A DNA stretch of 64,000 nucleotides. It comes from Andrena cerasifolii (Eukaryota; Arthropoda; Insecta; Hymenoptera; Andrenidae). The stretch spans positions 2,046,001 through 2,110,000 of the forward strand of contig NC_135121.1 of the NCBI RefSeq assembly GCF_050908995.1. The letters are read 5' to 3'. Numbering within the stretch: the first letter of the stretch is position 1; each line of letters opens with the position of its first letter. A program made the position numbers and the translations under genes. Shown in pieces: positions 12,071 to 23,715 of the stretch. The notes under the pieces were generated by a model. It was not told the DNA's origin, ran no database searches, and was given only the letters and a program-made list of their open reading frames with translations.

Positions 12071-14046
12071 GAAAAGTCAAAAAATTACGCCAAGTACATG
12101 AAAGCAAATAAATCACAAAAAATAGAAGATAATAATAATTATAAAATAAAAAAAGATGTGAAATCAAAATGAGCTGCACGTACGTAAAGGTAATGATAAA
12201 TACAAATAAATATTTTAATACGAATAAACATTTTATTCAAAATACTTGGCGCTGCGAAACAGAAAAAATGTTAATTGTCCTCGTATTAATAATTTACAAT
12301 AACTCCCTTACAATCTAAAATACATAAACATATACATATACATATTAGAAACCCAGTCAGATTTATTCTACATGTATTTAATTCTAATGTCATACGTAGC
12401 ATATGCGCACGCACACATACACACATTCATGAACGCACCCACAAGAAAGAAAGAAAAAGAGTAACTGAGGGCTCGGATGCAATAAGGGGACTAGCGCTCG
12501 AAAATGGGAAAAATTATTGTCCAAACGTTAAGAAATATTGGAAAATTAAATGTTGTTAAACTGTATTTTAAAAAATATAATGTTGTAATGCTCGCCACGA
12601 CACACATTTTTTCTATTTACAGTTTTTTTATCCAATCATTAGTATTCGAGATAAAAATTATAAACAAAAAAAATTTCTTCGATCAAAATCATTATTTCTT
12701 TAAACATAAATTGCGATAACTTGAGTAAATATTAACGGATCGTTATGAGACTCGAAACATTAAACTCAGAAAACTCTAGCGAAGCCGTGAAATCTATGCA
12801 CAAATCTCTTATGTTTTAAAATGTAATAATATTTAATTTAAAAGTAATACTGGACATAACCCATGTCTTTCAACGTTCGCCGTTAAAAAGTATCGAGGCA
12901 ATTTTGAGCTACATATAACTAGCAGCGACAAAGTTTTTTCTTAATATACAAGGAAGTTTTTCACAAATTTTCACACTGATTAATAAATAATTATAGAAGA
13001 TATAACGATTTATATAAATCCCGCGCGGCACCAACAGTCAGCAGCTGCGTACAATCGCGTCACACTGCAAAGACATGACGCTCTCACTATTTTATTATTG
13101 TATATTACAAAAAAATATTGCGATAAAAAAAGTAATAAATAAAGAAGAAAAGATAAGCGAAAAGAAAAAGAAAAAGGAAAGATAGGAAAAAGGAGAAAAA
13201 GAAAAATTTATAAAAGAACAGAATATTGTAAACAAAACAGTGTAAATATTGTAAATATTGCGTGTAAATACTATAATAAAAATGTTACTAAATATTTCGA
13301 AAATAATATCGCAATATTTTTTTGTAATATATAATCATATAATAGTGAGAACGTCATGTCTTTGCAGTGTGACGCGATTGTACGCAGTTGCTGATTGTTG
13401 GTGCCGCGCGGCGAACGTTGAAAGACATGGGTTATGTCCAGTATTACTTTTAAATTAAATATTATTACATTTTAAAACATAAGAGATTTGTGCATAGATT
13501 TCACGACTTCGCTAGAGTTTCCTGAGTTTTATGTTTCAAGTCTCATAACGATCCGTTAATATTTACTCAAGTTATCGCAATTTATGTTTAAAGAAATAAT
13601 GATTTTGGTCGAAGAAATTTTTTTTGTTTATAATTTTTATCTCGAATACTAATGATTGGATAAAAAAACTGTAAATAGAAAAAATGTGTGTCGTGGCGAG
13701 CTTTACATTATATTTTTAACAACACTTAATTTTCCAATATTTCTTAACGTTTGGACAATAATTTTGCCCATTTTCGAGCGCTAGTCCCCTTATTGCATCC
13801 GAGCCCTCAATTAATGCAATTTATACATATTTATTCAGTTTAGCGGTACCAATTCGGGACGCAGCGCCAAGTATTTTGAATAAAATGTTTATTCGTATTA
13901 AAATATTTTTTTGTATTTATCATTACCTTTATGTACGTGCAGCTCATTTTCATTTCACATATTTTTTTATTTTATAATTATTATTATCTTCTATTTTTTG
14001 TGATTTATTTGCTTTCATGTACTTGGCGTAATTTTTTTACTTTTCT
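12071..14046. repeat. 2-kb foldback element with outer and inner arms
   Basis: Outer arms 12071-12257 and 13861-14046 (TTACGCCAAGTACATGAAAGC mirrored by GCTTTCATGTACTTGGCGTAA; both reach CAAGTATTTTGAATAAA-type sequence). Inner arms run about 12468-13095 and 13310-13808 (GGGCTCGGATGCAATAAGGG mirrored, then CATGTCTTTCAACGTTCGCCG and CACTGCAAAGACATGACG pairs). The centre is near 13200. The right side between the arms matches, inverted, 1508-1562 of the smaller foldback. ORFs 12504-12719 and 13258-13458 are shadows. Confidence 0.92.
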
Positions 14047-14457
14047 CAAGTTTTTTATGGAGATCTCACTTCTTTTTACAAAGATAATTTACATAGAGAA
14101 TGACTTCAGATAATTTTCAATATTATAAATTATTATTATATTATTAATTGATGACTGGATAATTTTTTCATCCTCTCGGGTTTTTTTTGTTTAAATATAT
14201 TGTATTGTCATCCAAACTACGCACGCCTGCAAAGCTTCAAGACAATTGGATTGTTGGAATTGGTTTAAATTGGTTTTTAGCGTTTAAATTAAAAAGAAAT
14301 TCATTTATGCATATATTTGTAAAAACACGTTTATAACTTGGTTATAACTTGACGGTAAGCTGTGAAAATTTGGAGTAGATTGCATAGCGAAGATAGCGAT
14401 TGACGAACGAAACGTGTGTTAGTTCCGTTTTGGCTAAAGGTGTGCGTGTAACGAGTA
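14047..14457. other. no feature recognised
   Basis: AT-rich non-coding sequence leading into the 342-bp duplication; a TTATAACTTG doublet at about 14330-14350 is the only visible repetition. Confidence 0.45.
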
Positions 14458-15135
14458 TACGTATTATGTCGACAAAATTTGGTTGGAGAATCAGGAGAAA
14501 AACCTTATCGCATCTGACAGATTCATGAGACGATATTACGATATCTCGGTTATGCGCGGACCGATTTTATTGAAATTGTTCTTATTCGAAAGCTTATATG
14601 CGGTTTACATAAGAAAAATGCCTTTAATTTTAGAAAATATTGGAGGCGTGATGAGATATTAAGGAAATAAGTTTCAGGTTAGGGTGGAATGGCTCCGCGA
14701 CGAGTAAAGGTACACGGTAGCGACAGTCGACATGTACAGGGTGTCTTTCCTGTACTTTCTTTCCTGTACTTGGCGTCGAGACGCTACCGCGTCTCTAGAT
14801 ACGTATTATGTTGACGAAAATTTTGACTGGAGGGGAAGAATCATAAGAAAAATCTTTCCGTTTGCAACAGGTCCATGACACGATATTACGATATCTCTGT
14901 CATGCGTGGGCCGATTTTATTGAATTTGGTCTTATTCGAAAGCTTATATGCATTTTACATAAGAAAAATGCCTTTAAATTTAGGAAATATTGCAAGCGTG
15001 ATGAGATATTAAGGAAATAAGTTTCAGGTTAGGTTGGAATGGCTCCGCGATGAGTAAAAGTACACGGTAGCGACAGTCGACATATACAGGGTGTCTTTCC
15101 TGTACTTGGCGTCGAGACGCTGCCGCGTCTTTAGA
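14458..15135 (+). repeat. 342-bp tandem duplication (diverged)
   Basis: Two direct copies, 14458-14799 and 14800-15135, sharing TACGTATTATGT, CACGATATTACGATATCTC-type sequence, CATAAGAAAAATGCCTTTAA, TAAGGAAATAAGTTTCAGGT and TACAGGGTGTCTTTCCTGTA. The first copy has an extra short TTTCTTTCCTGTAC. Non-coding. Confidence 0.93.
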
Positions 15136-15810
15136 AATAAGTTCTTCGCATCACTCACTTAAATATTGATTATTTCTAGTTATTCTAAAGTCCATATGTG
15201 GTTGCTCCGTATCTACACGCAGGGAGTAATCTGGTATGCCGCAAGTGATATGTAAATAAGTGATGCCCCAGTGGTTACAAACCACCAAATGTGTTAGTCG
15301 TCGCCTACTACAAAATTGCACGCATTTGGTCACATCCCTGAATTTAAAGGACTTTAAAGTGCTAACGTGCAAGAAGTACCTCTGACACCTACCCTCTCGC
15401 TCATACGCAGTTTGTCTGATTCACCGCGGGAACAGCAGAAGAAGTGGAGGGGATAGCGGTGACTTTATTTCGAGGCAGAAACGCGGGCTGTCTTTTGAGA
15501 CTCTACTGTGCAACTTTCTTAATATTACATGTCAGAAATAAGTAGATATGATCTTTTGTTCACTTGGACGCTACAGGTGCATGGTTTTTCAAAATCTTGC
15601 CATGAAAAAATTTGCCATTTCTTACCATCCTCCTTTTTACCATTGACCTTCCTTAATAGATAACAAATCTTACACGCAGACAGTATCGCTTTCGTCTGAT
15701 GCCGGATCGACTGCTTGTGGACGAAGACTGTTTATTGAAGAGTCGCTCGCGCAGACTAGATGCTACAAAAAAGTGGTATCTGCTAGTATACGGCAAGGAC
15801 AAATAGTAGG
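15136..15810. other. no gene recognised
   Basis: No coding signature; ORF 15151-15372 (minus) has no recognisable domain. Confidence 0.5.
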
Positions 15811-15812
15811 TA

Positions 15813-16873
15813 AGGGAGAGTCGGGTAAACACGAACGCGGGGTAATCGCGAATGCGATGGTTACGGCATTTTAATACATAAAAACGATGTTCCCTCTCTA
15901 CTAGCTAATAGTTTAGGTCGTATCCAACGCCGGGCAGAAAGTAATAAATACTGAACGGTCATGCTTTTCAAGATAAAGACAATTTATTATTTTCATCATT
16001 GAGTTTAAACATCACGGGGCGGCGTACCGGGGAAAGATGGGTGACCACCTGTCTCCCGGTGCGTCGCTGCTTCTGGGACCCAAAGGAGAGAGAAGGGAAA
16101 AAGGAAAAATGACTATCGTTCGTTGGGCAATATAAGCGAAATGCTTGAAACGCCATCCTGTGTTAGAAACACACAGGAAAACAAAAATACCAATACCAAA
16201 AAAATACTTTTGAGTTAATGATTCAATTTTTTTTAAGCTGAAATAAAGCACTTTTTTACCAACATTTTGTGGCCAAGGCGTTGCTTGAATCATGATTCTA
16301 ACCTCTGAAATAAATTCTTTTTTATTCTTTGATGTCGTGGGGTATTTACGAACAAATCGGATGGGGTAATCACGAACCTTCGAGATTAGCCACGTTAACC
16401 GATTTTGATGAAATTTTCAGCATGTATAAAACATACTTAAATCCACAAAAGGGATTTTTGAATTTTCATTACAGGCTAAGAAAAAAAAAGTTTAAAAAAC
16501 GACATTTACTATTTTTGTCGACATTCCGACCAATTGCATTTTTTGTCTAACCCACGAGAAGAGGAATTTGAAAAATACATTAGGTATAGGTTGTAGTAAC
16601 ATTTGAAGTTGCGCTTTCTGTGCGACTACTGCGATATTTAGCGCTCTGCTCGTGATTAGAGTGATTACCCCACTGCAGTCGAGTAAACACCAAGGGTTTT
16701 GCTTTCTCACTATAAAGTTGATTTTTATTATAATATTTCAAAAATTCGTAACAGTACTTTTTATATGCGAATAGTTTAAGTATGTTTGTATATAATAAAC
16801 AAATTAATTTCTCACATAGTTTTCGTTTTGTTTGCTTTTTTGCTTAGGTGTTCGAAATTACCCCACTCTCCCT
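15813..16873. mobile_element. TA-flanked element (AGGGAGAGTCGGGTAA termini)
   Basis: 1061 bp with ends AGGGAGAGTCGGGTAAACAC and complement of AGGGAGAGTGGGGTAATTTC, TA on each side (15811-15812 and 16874-16875). Internal GGGGTAATCGCGAATGCG and GGGGTAATCACGAACC echo the termini. No transposase frame. Confidence 0.88.
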
Positions 16874-16875
16874 TA

Positions 16876-18582
16876 CACACGTAGCGAGGGACTAATGTAC
16901 AAGCTTATTGGTTTAAAATATCATAAGAAAAAACACGGATAATCTATAAGAAAAACGCTTTATTCAATCGATATCATCTTTATATCAGTTATACCTAAAC
17001 ATATTTTTTGGTTTTACCGATTAACACAAATGTGTTTTTTACACTCGCACTTGCGTTCTCTCATCGACAGTCGCTCGTTTCGAATCTATTTATCGGTGCA
17101 TCAGCCTTCTTTTACTTGTTACGTTTGATTTATTCTCATCTGTGTAGATAAGTCGATCCTTTAATTGCAAAACCAACGTTCACGTAAGAGAAAATGTGAC
17201 CATACAATTTAATAATTATTTCGGTTGTTCATTTTTCTACACTATGGTTACATCGACTGCCATGCATGTAGGTACCGTCTTTATCATACAGGCACTGCTT
17301 TCATCTTGAAATTCGCGTTCCTAATGAAACGATTAAATAACTCTAATCATATAATACAATCTATACGTAGGTATAAAGACCAAAGTCTTTGGTAAATTTC
17401 GGGCTTTCGAAATTGATTGATTAAACCAATCGATTAAATTTTAAATAATTCAAATTTTATCGTGTATTTTTCCTTATACGAAAACCCGAGCAGTACCGCT
17501 TGACTAGGCCCAACTTACTCTATCTTTGGTCCTCTAGCCGCTATATTTCTTTGCCAGACATCGAAATTCTACAGAACTTTCATAGTCCTCTTAATTCTCA
17601 GTCCTTTTTTTCTTTTAATTCGATAAAAACACATTAAGTATTTACAATCGCCAAACAATGTCATTTCAATTGCGGCGTAGCTTCTCACACACCGTTGATC
17701 CAATTTGGAAGGTAGAACGTATCGAAGAATAATAAATTAAATTCCTTGAACCCGCAAATTCGCTTAACAATTATTGAACGTCAGGCAAATAGGTTACTAA
17801 AAGTCTAACTCTTATTTCTAACTGGTTCTTTCTTTTGATTCAGGTCGAAACGAGTTGATAACACGAAAACCATGCCACTAGTGTGAGTTTGTTTCGATGC
17901 AGAACAGACGTATTACATTCAACGCATTTTACTTCTCCATAATGGCACAACGATTAATTTTATTATAGACATAGATATTTTAATTGCAAACAGGAAGAAT
18001 ATCCGAGTTCTGCACGCTTAACCCAGCTCAACACTATTCGATCAGCAAAATAAATCTAGCAATTATTGCTCCATCTGGTTGAAATGAAAACTTTGCAAAT
18101 AAATTGATTTTCAAATCGCTTTGCATTCGTATTACCAGGAGAATTTAACTACAAAAATTACTTTGATTACGAAAGCGATTGTTGATAATAATATTATTCC
18201 ACTCGGAATTTGTAGTACTGCTAAAATGCAAATCCACGTATACAATCAATGCTTAATGTTTAAAACAACTCTAACGAAAAATTGTTTATTTTTCATTGAA
18301 ACTATTTATTGCAAAAAAGAATGTAATATTCCAAACTGTGATAGCAAAAATAGAAAATCTTTCACCTAAAATAATAATTAAAAGAGACTCTTGCACTTTT
18401 CGTTTCCCTTTTGATTACTCTGAAAAACGTCACATTGAGGTCAAACTCGAAGCCTTCTTCATGTTTGCAACATACAATTCTTAATCTATTGTAAAGTGCT
18501 CCAATACTTAGAAATACGATATAAAACAGTAGACACTAAGTAGTCCATAGACACGGTTCGGGTTAATTGAAATTTGTAGGTA
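16876..18582. other. no feature recognised
   Basis: 1.7 kb of AT-rich non-coding DNA 3' of sens. No long ORF with a family signature, no palindrome or tandem repeat noticed. Confidence 0.5.
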
Positions 18583-18770
18583 CCTATTCTCCTTATCATT
18601 TAAGAAGGAACCTGCCGACCGACGAATTTAGACCAGTTCTGCGCAGGGGTGACGCTCATTGGTCCCGGGAGAAGGCACTATTGGCTGTACCCCCACCAAC
18701 GCTGTTTCGGAGCCAATGAGCTTATTCTAGTTGCGCGAAACGGGTTCCTTCTTAAATGACAGGGAGAATA
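18583..18770. repeat. small inverted-repeat element, TTAAGAAGGAACC ends
   Basis: CATTTAAGAAGGAACC near 18597 is mirrored by GGTTCCTTCTTAAATG near 18743, and CTCATTGG by CCAATGAG inside. The inner ends are flanked by TTAA, suggesting a piggyBac-type site, but the inverted match continues outside (TATTCTCC), so the true boundary is uncertain. Confidence 0.7.
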
Positions 18771-19279
18771 ATTGAGATAAGGCACGTCCACGTATTTCGA
18801 GTTTTTAGGTTCATAAAAGCAAACGTTTTGTTTATCCGTCACTCTAACCCTGGGAACTAAAAAGAATAAAATGTACTACATAAAACATCGGGCAGCATTG
18901 AAACGAATACAATGATAATACGTATTGAATGTTCCGGCACTATCACTGTGCATTCATAAAAATTACTCTCTTCTAAACAGTGTTCGAAACACGCTTCAGA
19001 AGTAAATCTTATCCTTTAATCCCTCAAGTGGCAAATCAATTGGGCATGTCCGTTTCGTTTAATTAATTAAATTTATGAAACATATGGACTTTTATTATAA
19101 CACGTACATCTTAAAACATTTTACTGAGGATCACTGGAAGCAACTCCATGTTTCGTTTTGAATATCCAATACATTTTTCATATACGCCAGAAATAATACA
19201 TTACTTTTAACAGCCCTGTTTATTAAACCCTGCCGTGCAGCGAAAACAAATGTATTTAAATTAAAATGATAATTTATTA
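18771..19279. other. no feature recognised
   Basis: Non-coding AT-rich spacer. Confidence 0.5.
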
Positions 19280-19283
19280 TTAA

Positions 19284-19567
19284 CCCTCGGTTGTCACACT
19301 GGGTCAAATTGAACCCCCGCAATTGTTTAAGCAAAAAACTTTTTGTCGGAACTCTTATTGCTTCAAAATTTTTTTTAAGCAGGATGACACTTTAAATGTC
19401 AGATTTCAACGATGGGCAAATATTCTACAATGTTCAAACTTTATCTCAGAATTTTTTAGACTTAATTTAACAAATAGTTTTTAAATAACAACAGATTGAA
19501 AATTGGCAGGGTTAAATTGACCCAGTGTGACAACGACGTTCGAAAAAGTAGGTGTGACAACCGAGGG
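19284..19567. mobile_element. piggyBac-type MITE (CCCTCGGTTGTCACAC ends), TTAA flanks
   Basis: 284 bp with ends CCCTCGGTTGTCACAC and GTGTGACAACCGAGGG, flanked by TTAA at 19280-19283 and 19568-19571. Subterminal TGGGTCAAATTGA is mirrored as TTAAATTGACCCA. TTAA duplication with a CCC-starting repeat is the hallmark of piggyBac-type movement. No coding capacity. Confidence 0.92.
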
Positions 19568-19571
19568 TTAA

Positions 19572-19945
19572 GGAACTTCGAGTTTCGTATTACTCTTGTA
19601 ACGAACCGTTCGATTTTTTACCAACGAAAGAATATTATTCCATTTTGCCACTCAAGTGATTATTAAATCGCGTCTAAAATATGTAGAAATATGTAAATCT
19701 AACAGTAAGTATCCTAAAACCCTGCACGTGCAACTGGTAACGCTAACTCGTTTGTACGGACTTATAGGCTCACACATTCACACACGTCACGCGCGCACAC
19801 ATACACACGCCCTGCGTAAAAATATAATTATAGACGTACGGGTGCGGAAAGTACCTACCTATATTCTATGAGAAGATACATGTATTTTGATAGCTGTTGT
19901 GCTTCTTATGTTTTTTCTCCTATAGTATCTAATATCTATTGGGAG
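19572..19945. other. no gene recognised; CA/CACG-rich patch
   Basis: Contains a CACA/CACG-rich stretch (about 19771-19812). No coding signature. Confidence 0.5.
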
Positions 19946-19950
19946 TAGAA

Positions 19951-20214
19951 CCAAAGAGGAGATATAATAAGAGGCGTCACTCAACAAGGACAGACATAAA
20001 CTAGGAAAATCACTAGACAACCAATTTAAATGCCCATTCGGCAATGATCGGTAAACCACGGCAAACTTCGGCAATAATCAGCAAATTGCGGTAAGGCACA
20101 TTTAGTCGATTTGAATATCCCGCTCGAATAGACAACCAATTTAAATGCCAAGGTCAAGTAAGTACTTCAAAGGTTCCGCCGGGAGTGACGCCTCTTATTA
20201 TATCTCCTCTTTGG
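19951..20214. mobile_element. 264-bp MITE (CCAAAGAGGAGATATAATAA ends)
   Basis: Inverted ends of about 32 bp beginning CCAAAGAGGAGATATAATAA and including GAGGCGTCACTC. Flanked by TAGAA at 19946-19950 and 20215-20219, a likely 5-bp target duplication. The interior holds a repeated GACAACCAATTTAAATGCC phrase (20015, 20130). Confidence 0.85.
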
Positions 20215-20219
20215 TAGAA

Positions 20220-20888
20220 TAGAGACACTATAACAAGAGTCTAAACACGAGACACTGTCCGCCATGTTTGATCGAAATCCCACGAGAGAGAAAGAGATAT
20301 ACACCATTTCAGTCTTAACCACTCTTAACAACTCTTACGTTTATGGCGGTATTTTACTTCTGTTTACTTCACGTAAATAGGTATATACATAGGTATATCA
20401 AGAAATTCTAATTCCGATTGATTCGTACAAAATGGTTGGATGTACAGCACCCCTTTGAAATAACACCGCAGAAAAGGGTTATATTTTGAGAGTTTTTCCA
20501 AAATGTCCCGAACGTCGAGCTTTATGGCTAAAAAATATTCCTTATAAAAATTGAGCACCAAGGGATACTTCCCGCCTCTGTGAAGTAAACCTATTTTTAT
20601 GTGACAAGCATGATTAAAATCAGCGGGAATAGATGCAAAATGGCGGGCCAATCAAAAGTGGCCAAAAAAAGTTATGCTTTGAATATATATACATTATTTT
20701 TTTACTACCCAAATGCACATTTTCAGATTAATACATAGTAAAATACCGCCATAAACGTAAGAGTTGTTAAGAGTGGTTAAGAGTGAAATGGTGTATATCT
20801 CTTTCTCTCTCGCAGGATTTCGATAAAAAATGGCGGACCAATCAAGAAGTGGCCTTCTCGTGTCCAGACTCTTATTATAGTGTCTCTA
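20220..20888. mobile_element. 669-bp foldback DNA element (TAGAGACACTATAA ends), 8-bp TSD
   Basis: Long inverted arms TAGAGACACTATAACAAGAG ... and the complement at the right. Matches continue through GATATACACCATTTCA and CTTAACAACTCTTACGTTTA to about 20360 and 20740. Flanked by TGGTAGAA at 20212-20219 and 20889-20896. An 8-bp duplication suits hAT- or P-like transposases. It landed exactly at the edge of the neighbouring MITE. Confidence 0.9.
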
Positions 20889-20896
20889 TGGTAGAA

Positions 20897-21191
20897 CATT
20901 AGTATGCGACACTAGCGGTCGGTACGCGAACTAGTAGTAATGGCCGACGCAAGTATACAATTTATTGCGGTCTACCAATTTTCACAGTATCGACGAACTG
21001 TATGCAGAGAAATAAGTGTTGTGTAACAAATTGTAACGCTACAATGAACAATGATCTCAATTTAAGTTTTCATAATAGTGCCAAAAGCTGGAGCAACTAA
21101 AATTGTTCACATTACATTTACATATTCCAAAATTGTGTCAATGTATTGTCAACATTTTTACTGTAAGAAATAGCTTTGAAATAAACTTGTA
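20897..21191. other. no feature recognised
   Basis: Short non-coding spacer. Confidence 0.5.
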
Positions 21192-21193
21192 TA

Positions 21194-22121
21194 CCGTAAA
21201 CTGGGGTGACTTTGCCCACTTTTCGGAAAAACTTTATTTTACTTTATTGTGAAGTAATTAGAACGTATGGTGTTTTGTAATCGATAGCAATAATTTCTCC
21301 AAGGTCAAACGAAAAAAACAATAGCGAATTCAATCATATGGGAATTTTTCAGAGTAAAAAATTACACAAACAAATTTTTTTTTCCAAGTGAATTTTGTGA
21401 TCTCCGAACTTTGTGCTGTTGAGAGAAAATAAACCTTAAAATCTCGTACAAAATTGTTATACAATGCTAAATATTTGATACGATCCACATATTTATTCTT
21501 TTTTTGTAGGAGATGCCGAGAGTTTATAAACCTAAGCTTGGAAGTCGGTCATACCGAAATAATTCCGACGAAAAATTAGAGCTGGTTTTAAAAGCAATGG
21601 CGGAAGAAGTTTTGTCGAGGAGAAAAGCCGCCGAAGTTTATAAGATTCCCCGGAAAACCCTCGACAATAAGTTCAGGGGTTTATTCGAAAAAAAATCGGG
21701 GGCACAGACATGTCTTTCGGCGTCGGAGGAAGCCAAAATTCTCCATACATTCAGCGACGACATTTCGGCTTTTTTTATATAATTTTTTTTTAAAACATGT
21801 TTTGATAATACTAGTCTTATGTATCCATTAGAATAAGAACGATTGCTCAATAATAACTCAATAATGAGTTTTAGGCATGTTTTCACTGAAAAATTTGACG
21901 TGGGCAAAGACACCCCAACTGAGCAGGTAACTTTGCCCACCATGTTGGTGGTTGGCATTTTAAAAGTGTACGTTTATGTAAAGAATTTTTTTAAAAGCCT
22001 ATTTAAATCTACACGCCATCTATCGTATAATAGTATTTTGCAAAAAAAAATTTAACGCACTAGGAGTGCTAAAAAAAGTTATTTGAAGTTCAAAAGTCGG
22101 CAATGTCACCCCACTTTACGG
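21194..22121 (+). mobile_element. TA-flanked pogo-like element (CCGTAAACTGGGGTGA ends), internally deleted
   Basis: 928 bp with ends CCGTAAACTGGGGTGACTTT and the complement of CCGTAAAGTGGGGTGACATT, TA at 21192-21193 and 22122-22123. Carries the psq-type HTH start of a transposase at 21513 and an internal phrase CACCCCAACTGAGCAGGTAACTTTGCCCA that echoes the ends. A second family member without coding sequence is at 43717-44133. Confidence 0.92.
21513..21782 (+). pseudogene. pogo-like transposase N-terminal fragment (pipsqueak-type HTH)
   Basis: 89 codons starting MPRVYKPKLGSRSYRNN. The segment VLSRRKAAEVYKIPRKTLDN is the helix-turn-helix signature of the HTH_psq/CENP-B-type N-terminus found in pogo/Tigger-like (DDE_1) transposases, and the following LSASEEAKI also fits that family. 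The ATG is preceded by TTTTTTTGTAG, a plausible intron acceptor. The frame then ends and the catalytic DDE region is missing. It sits inside the TA-flanked element 21194-22121, which is therefore an internally deleted derivative. Confidence 0.8.
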
Positions 22122-22123
22122 TA

Positions 22124-23310
22124 CTACTGGAACCATATAAACATTTAGAAAAAGGTATACTTGCGTCGTCCATATTTGTTATGTTACACTAGCGCCACCG
22201 TTCCCGCGGTGGTAGATTCCTTTGCCAATAGCACGTATACAATTTTAATCATAGCAACGAGAACTATGTCCCTCTAATACGATTCGAATTTCAATCACAA
22301 TTCACATACTTGCATCTACATCAAAACGTGTGATTACTTGCTTCCAAACGAGCTACCCCTTGATTGCGTCCAGATTTTTAGGCTCATTAACCACTGTATT
22401 ATAAAATCATGTTTAGTTAATTAGACCTTCAAAAGAGCATCTAAAATTATTACCACTATTATATTCAGATAGGTACGTGTACAATTTTTCGGGTTTCTAT
22501 TCCAATGAACGCAACTAATTTTGACTGGTTCAATCGCGACTTTTACCAATTTTCCTATTTCGTTATACATATCGTATGCTTTACACACCATATGTACATG
22601 CATCTTTAAATCTATATTAAAACATATAATATATTTTCTAATATTTTTATATATATATATATATATTTAAGTGTATATTTATATATGTACATGTATGCAC
22701 ATGCCGAAAATATAGTAATAATGGACGGCTGAAGATTTCCTACCTTAATTGGCTGATCTTGTTCATTCGCCGATGACTATAAATTTAGCAATAAAAACAT
22801 GTAAAAACGTGACTTCCCTAAGGCGCTTTTCCATTATTGAAAATTCGGGAGGTATATACATAAGTACTGGTTGCAGGCAGAGCGAGGTAGGTACGTACTC
22901 GGAACAGGTGTGCCTCATACTACACCTACATATTGGACGCGTACACAAAATCCTTAATTTCGTGACTTTTGAGAAAGAAGGTGGTCTCCGCCGAAGCAAT
23001 AGGTAAGTCGATAGAAGCGCGGATTCATAGGAAACGAATTCATGCTTAAAACTTTGCAATTATAGTATTAAATAACGTCTGAACGATGTGTTACGAATTC
23101 GTTGCCGCGCTTCTATTTACTTAGGATCTCTCGTGTCTTCCCTTTCCATGTTTAATTAACTGCTTCCCTTTCACCATTCCGATTCCATTTTACGCGTACA
23201 CGAATAGAAGGTAATCAACAAACATGCAGCAATTGAATGGTATATGAACGGTTATAAGGAGAGTTAGGGTAAAGTTCAAGCAAACGTAAGATGGTGGTTG
23301 GCAAAGAGTC
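22124..23310. other. sens 3' flank / possible 3' UTR
   Basis: Directly downstream of the sens stop on the minus strand, so part is presumably 3' UTR. No unambiguous polyadenylation signal was found; a short (AT)n run lies at 22646-22668. Overlapping small ORFs at 22749-23059 on both strands show no domain. Confidence 0.5.
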
Positions 23311-23603
23311 TCAACTGTTACCGGGGATGGGTATCATGTGATAAGCGGAAGGTGGTTGAAGCGCTGCCGAGTGTCGGACGTTGTTAGACTGCGGGGGTAA
23401 CTGAAGGGAACGATAATCGAGTGCTGGCGCTGCTGGATGCTGTCCTTCCCGATGTCTTCTCAGGTCGACCTTCCTTTGAAAAGCCTTGTCGCAAAGGCCG
23501 CACTGGAACGGCTTGTAACCGGTATGCTTGCGCATATGTGTGATCAGATTGCTGCTCTGAGAGAACGCCTTGCCACAGACAACGCATTTGTGCGGTTTCT
23601 CAC
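23311..23603 (-). CDS. sens: senseless terminal coding exon: fingers 3 and 4 and C-terminus
   Basis: Last coding exon, 293 bp, minus strand. The acceptor reads TTCTTGTTTCAG/GTGAGAAACC; its first two bases complete the Gly codon split at 57236, restoring the canonical linker HTGEKPHK. Finger 3 is CVVCGKAFSQSSNLITH with H three residues later. Linker TGYKPFQ leads to finger 4, CGLCDKAFQRKVDLRRH, with final H after REGQ. A tail of about 40 residues follows, rich in Pro, Ala, Gln and Ser, ending IPIPGNS before TGA at 23311-23313. Vertebrate Gfi-1 ends almost directly after the last finger, so this tail is an insect or lineage feature. A (GA)n run (minus strand) and a TA-flanked transposon begin only about 54 and 113 nt upstream of the acceptor. 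I found no clear AATAAA close downstream, so the 3' UTR end is not placed. Confidence 0.95.
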
Positions 23604-23654
23604 CTGAAACAAGAATTTCAATGATTCGATCTTGTAGATTTCAAGTAATATGTC

Positions 23655-23656
<2 letters not shown>

Positions 23657-23700
<44 letters not shown>
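23657..23700. repeat. (CT)22 microsatellite
   Basis: Uninterrupted TC dinucleotides of 44 bp, reading as (GA)n on the sens strand, starting about 54 nt upstream of the last-exon acceptor. Confidence 0.98.
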
Positions 23701-23714
<14 letters not shown>

Positions 23715-23715
23715 A

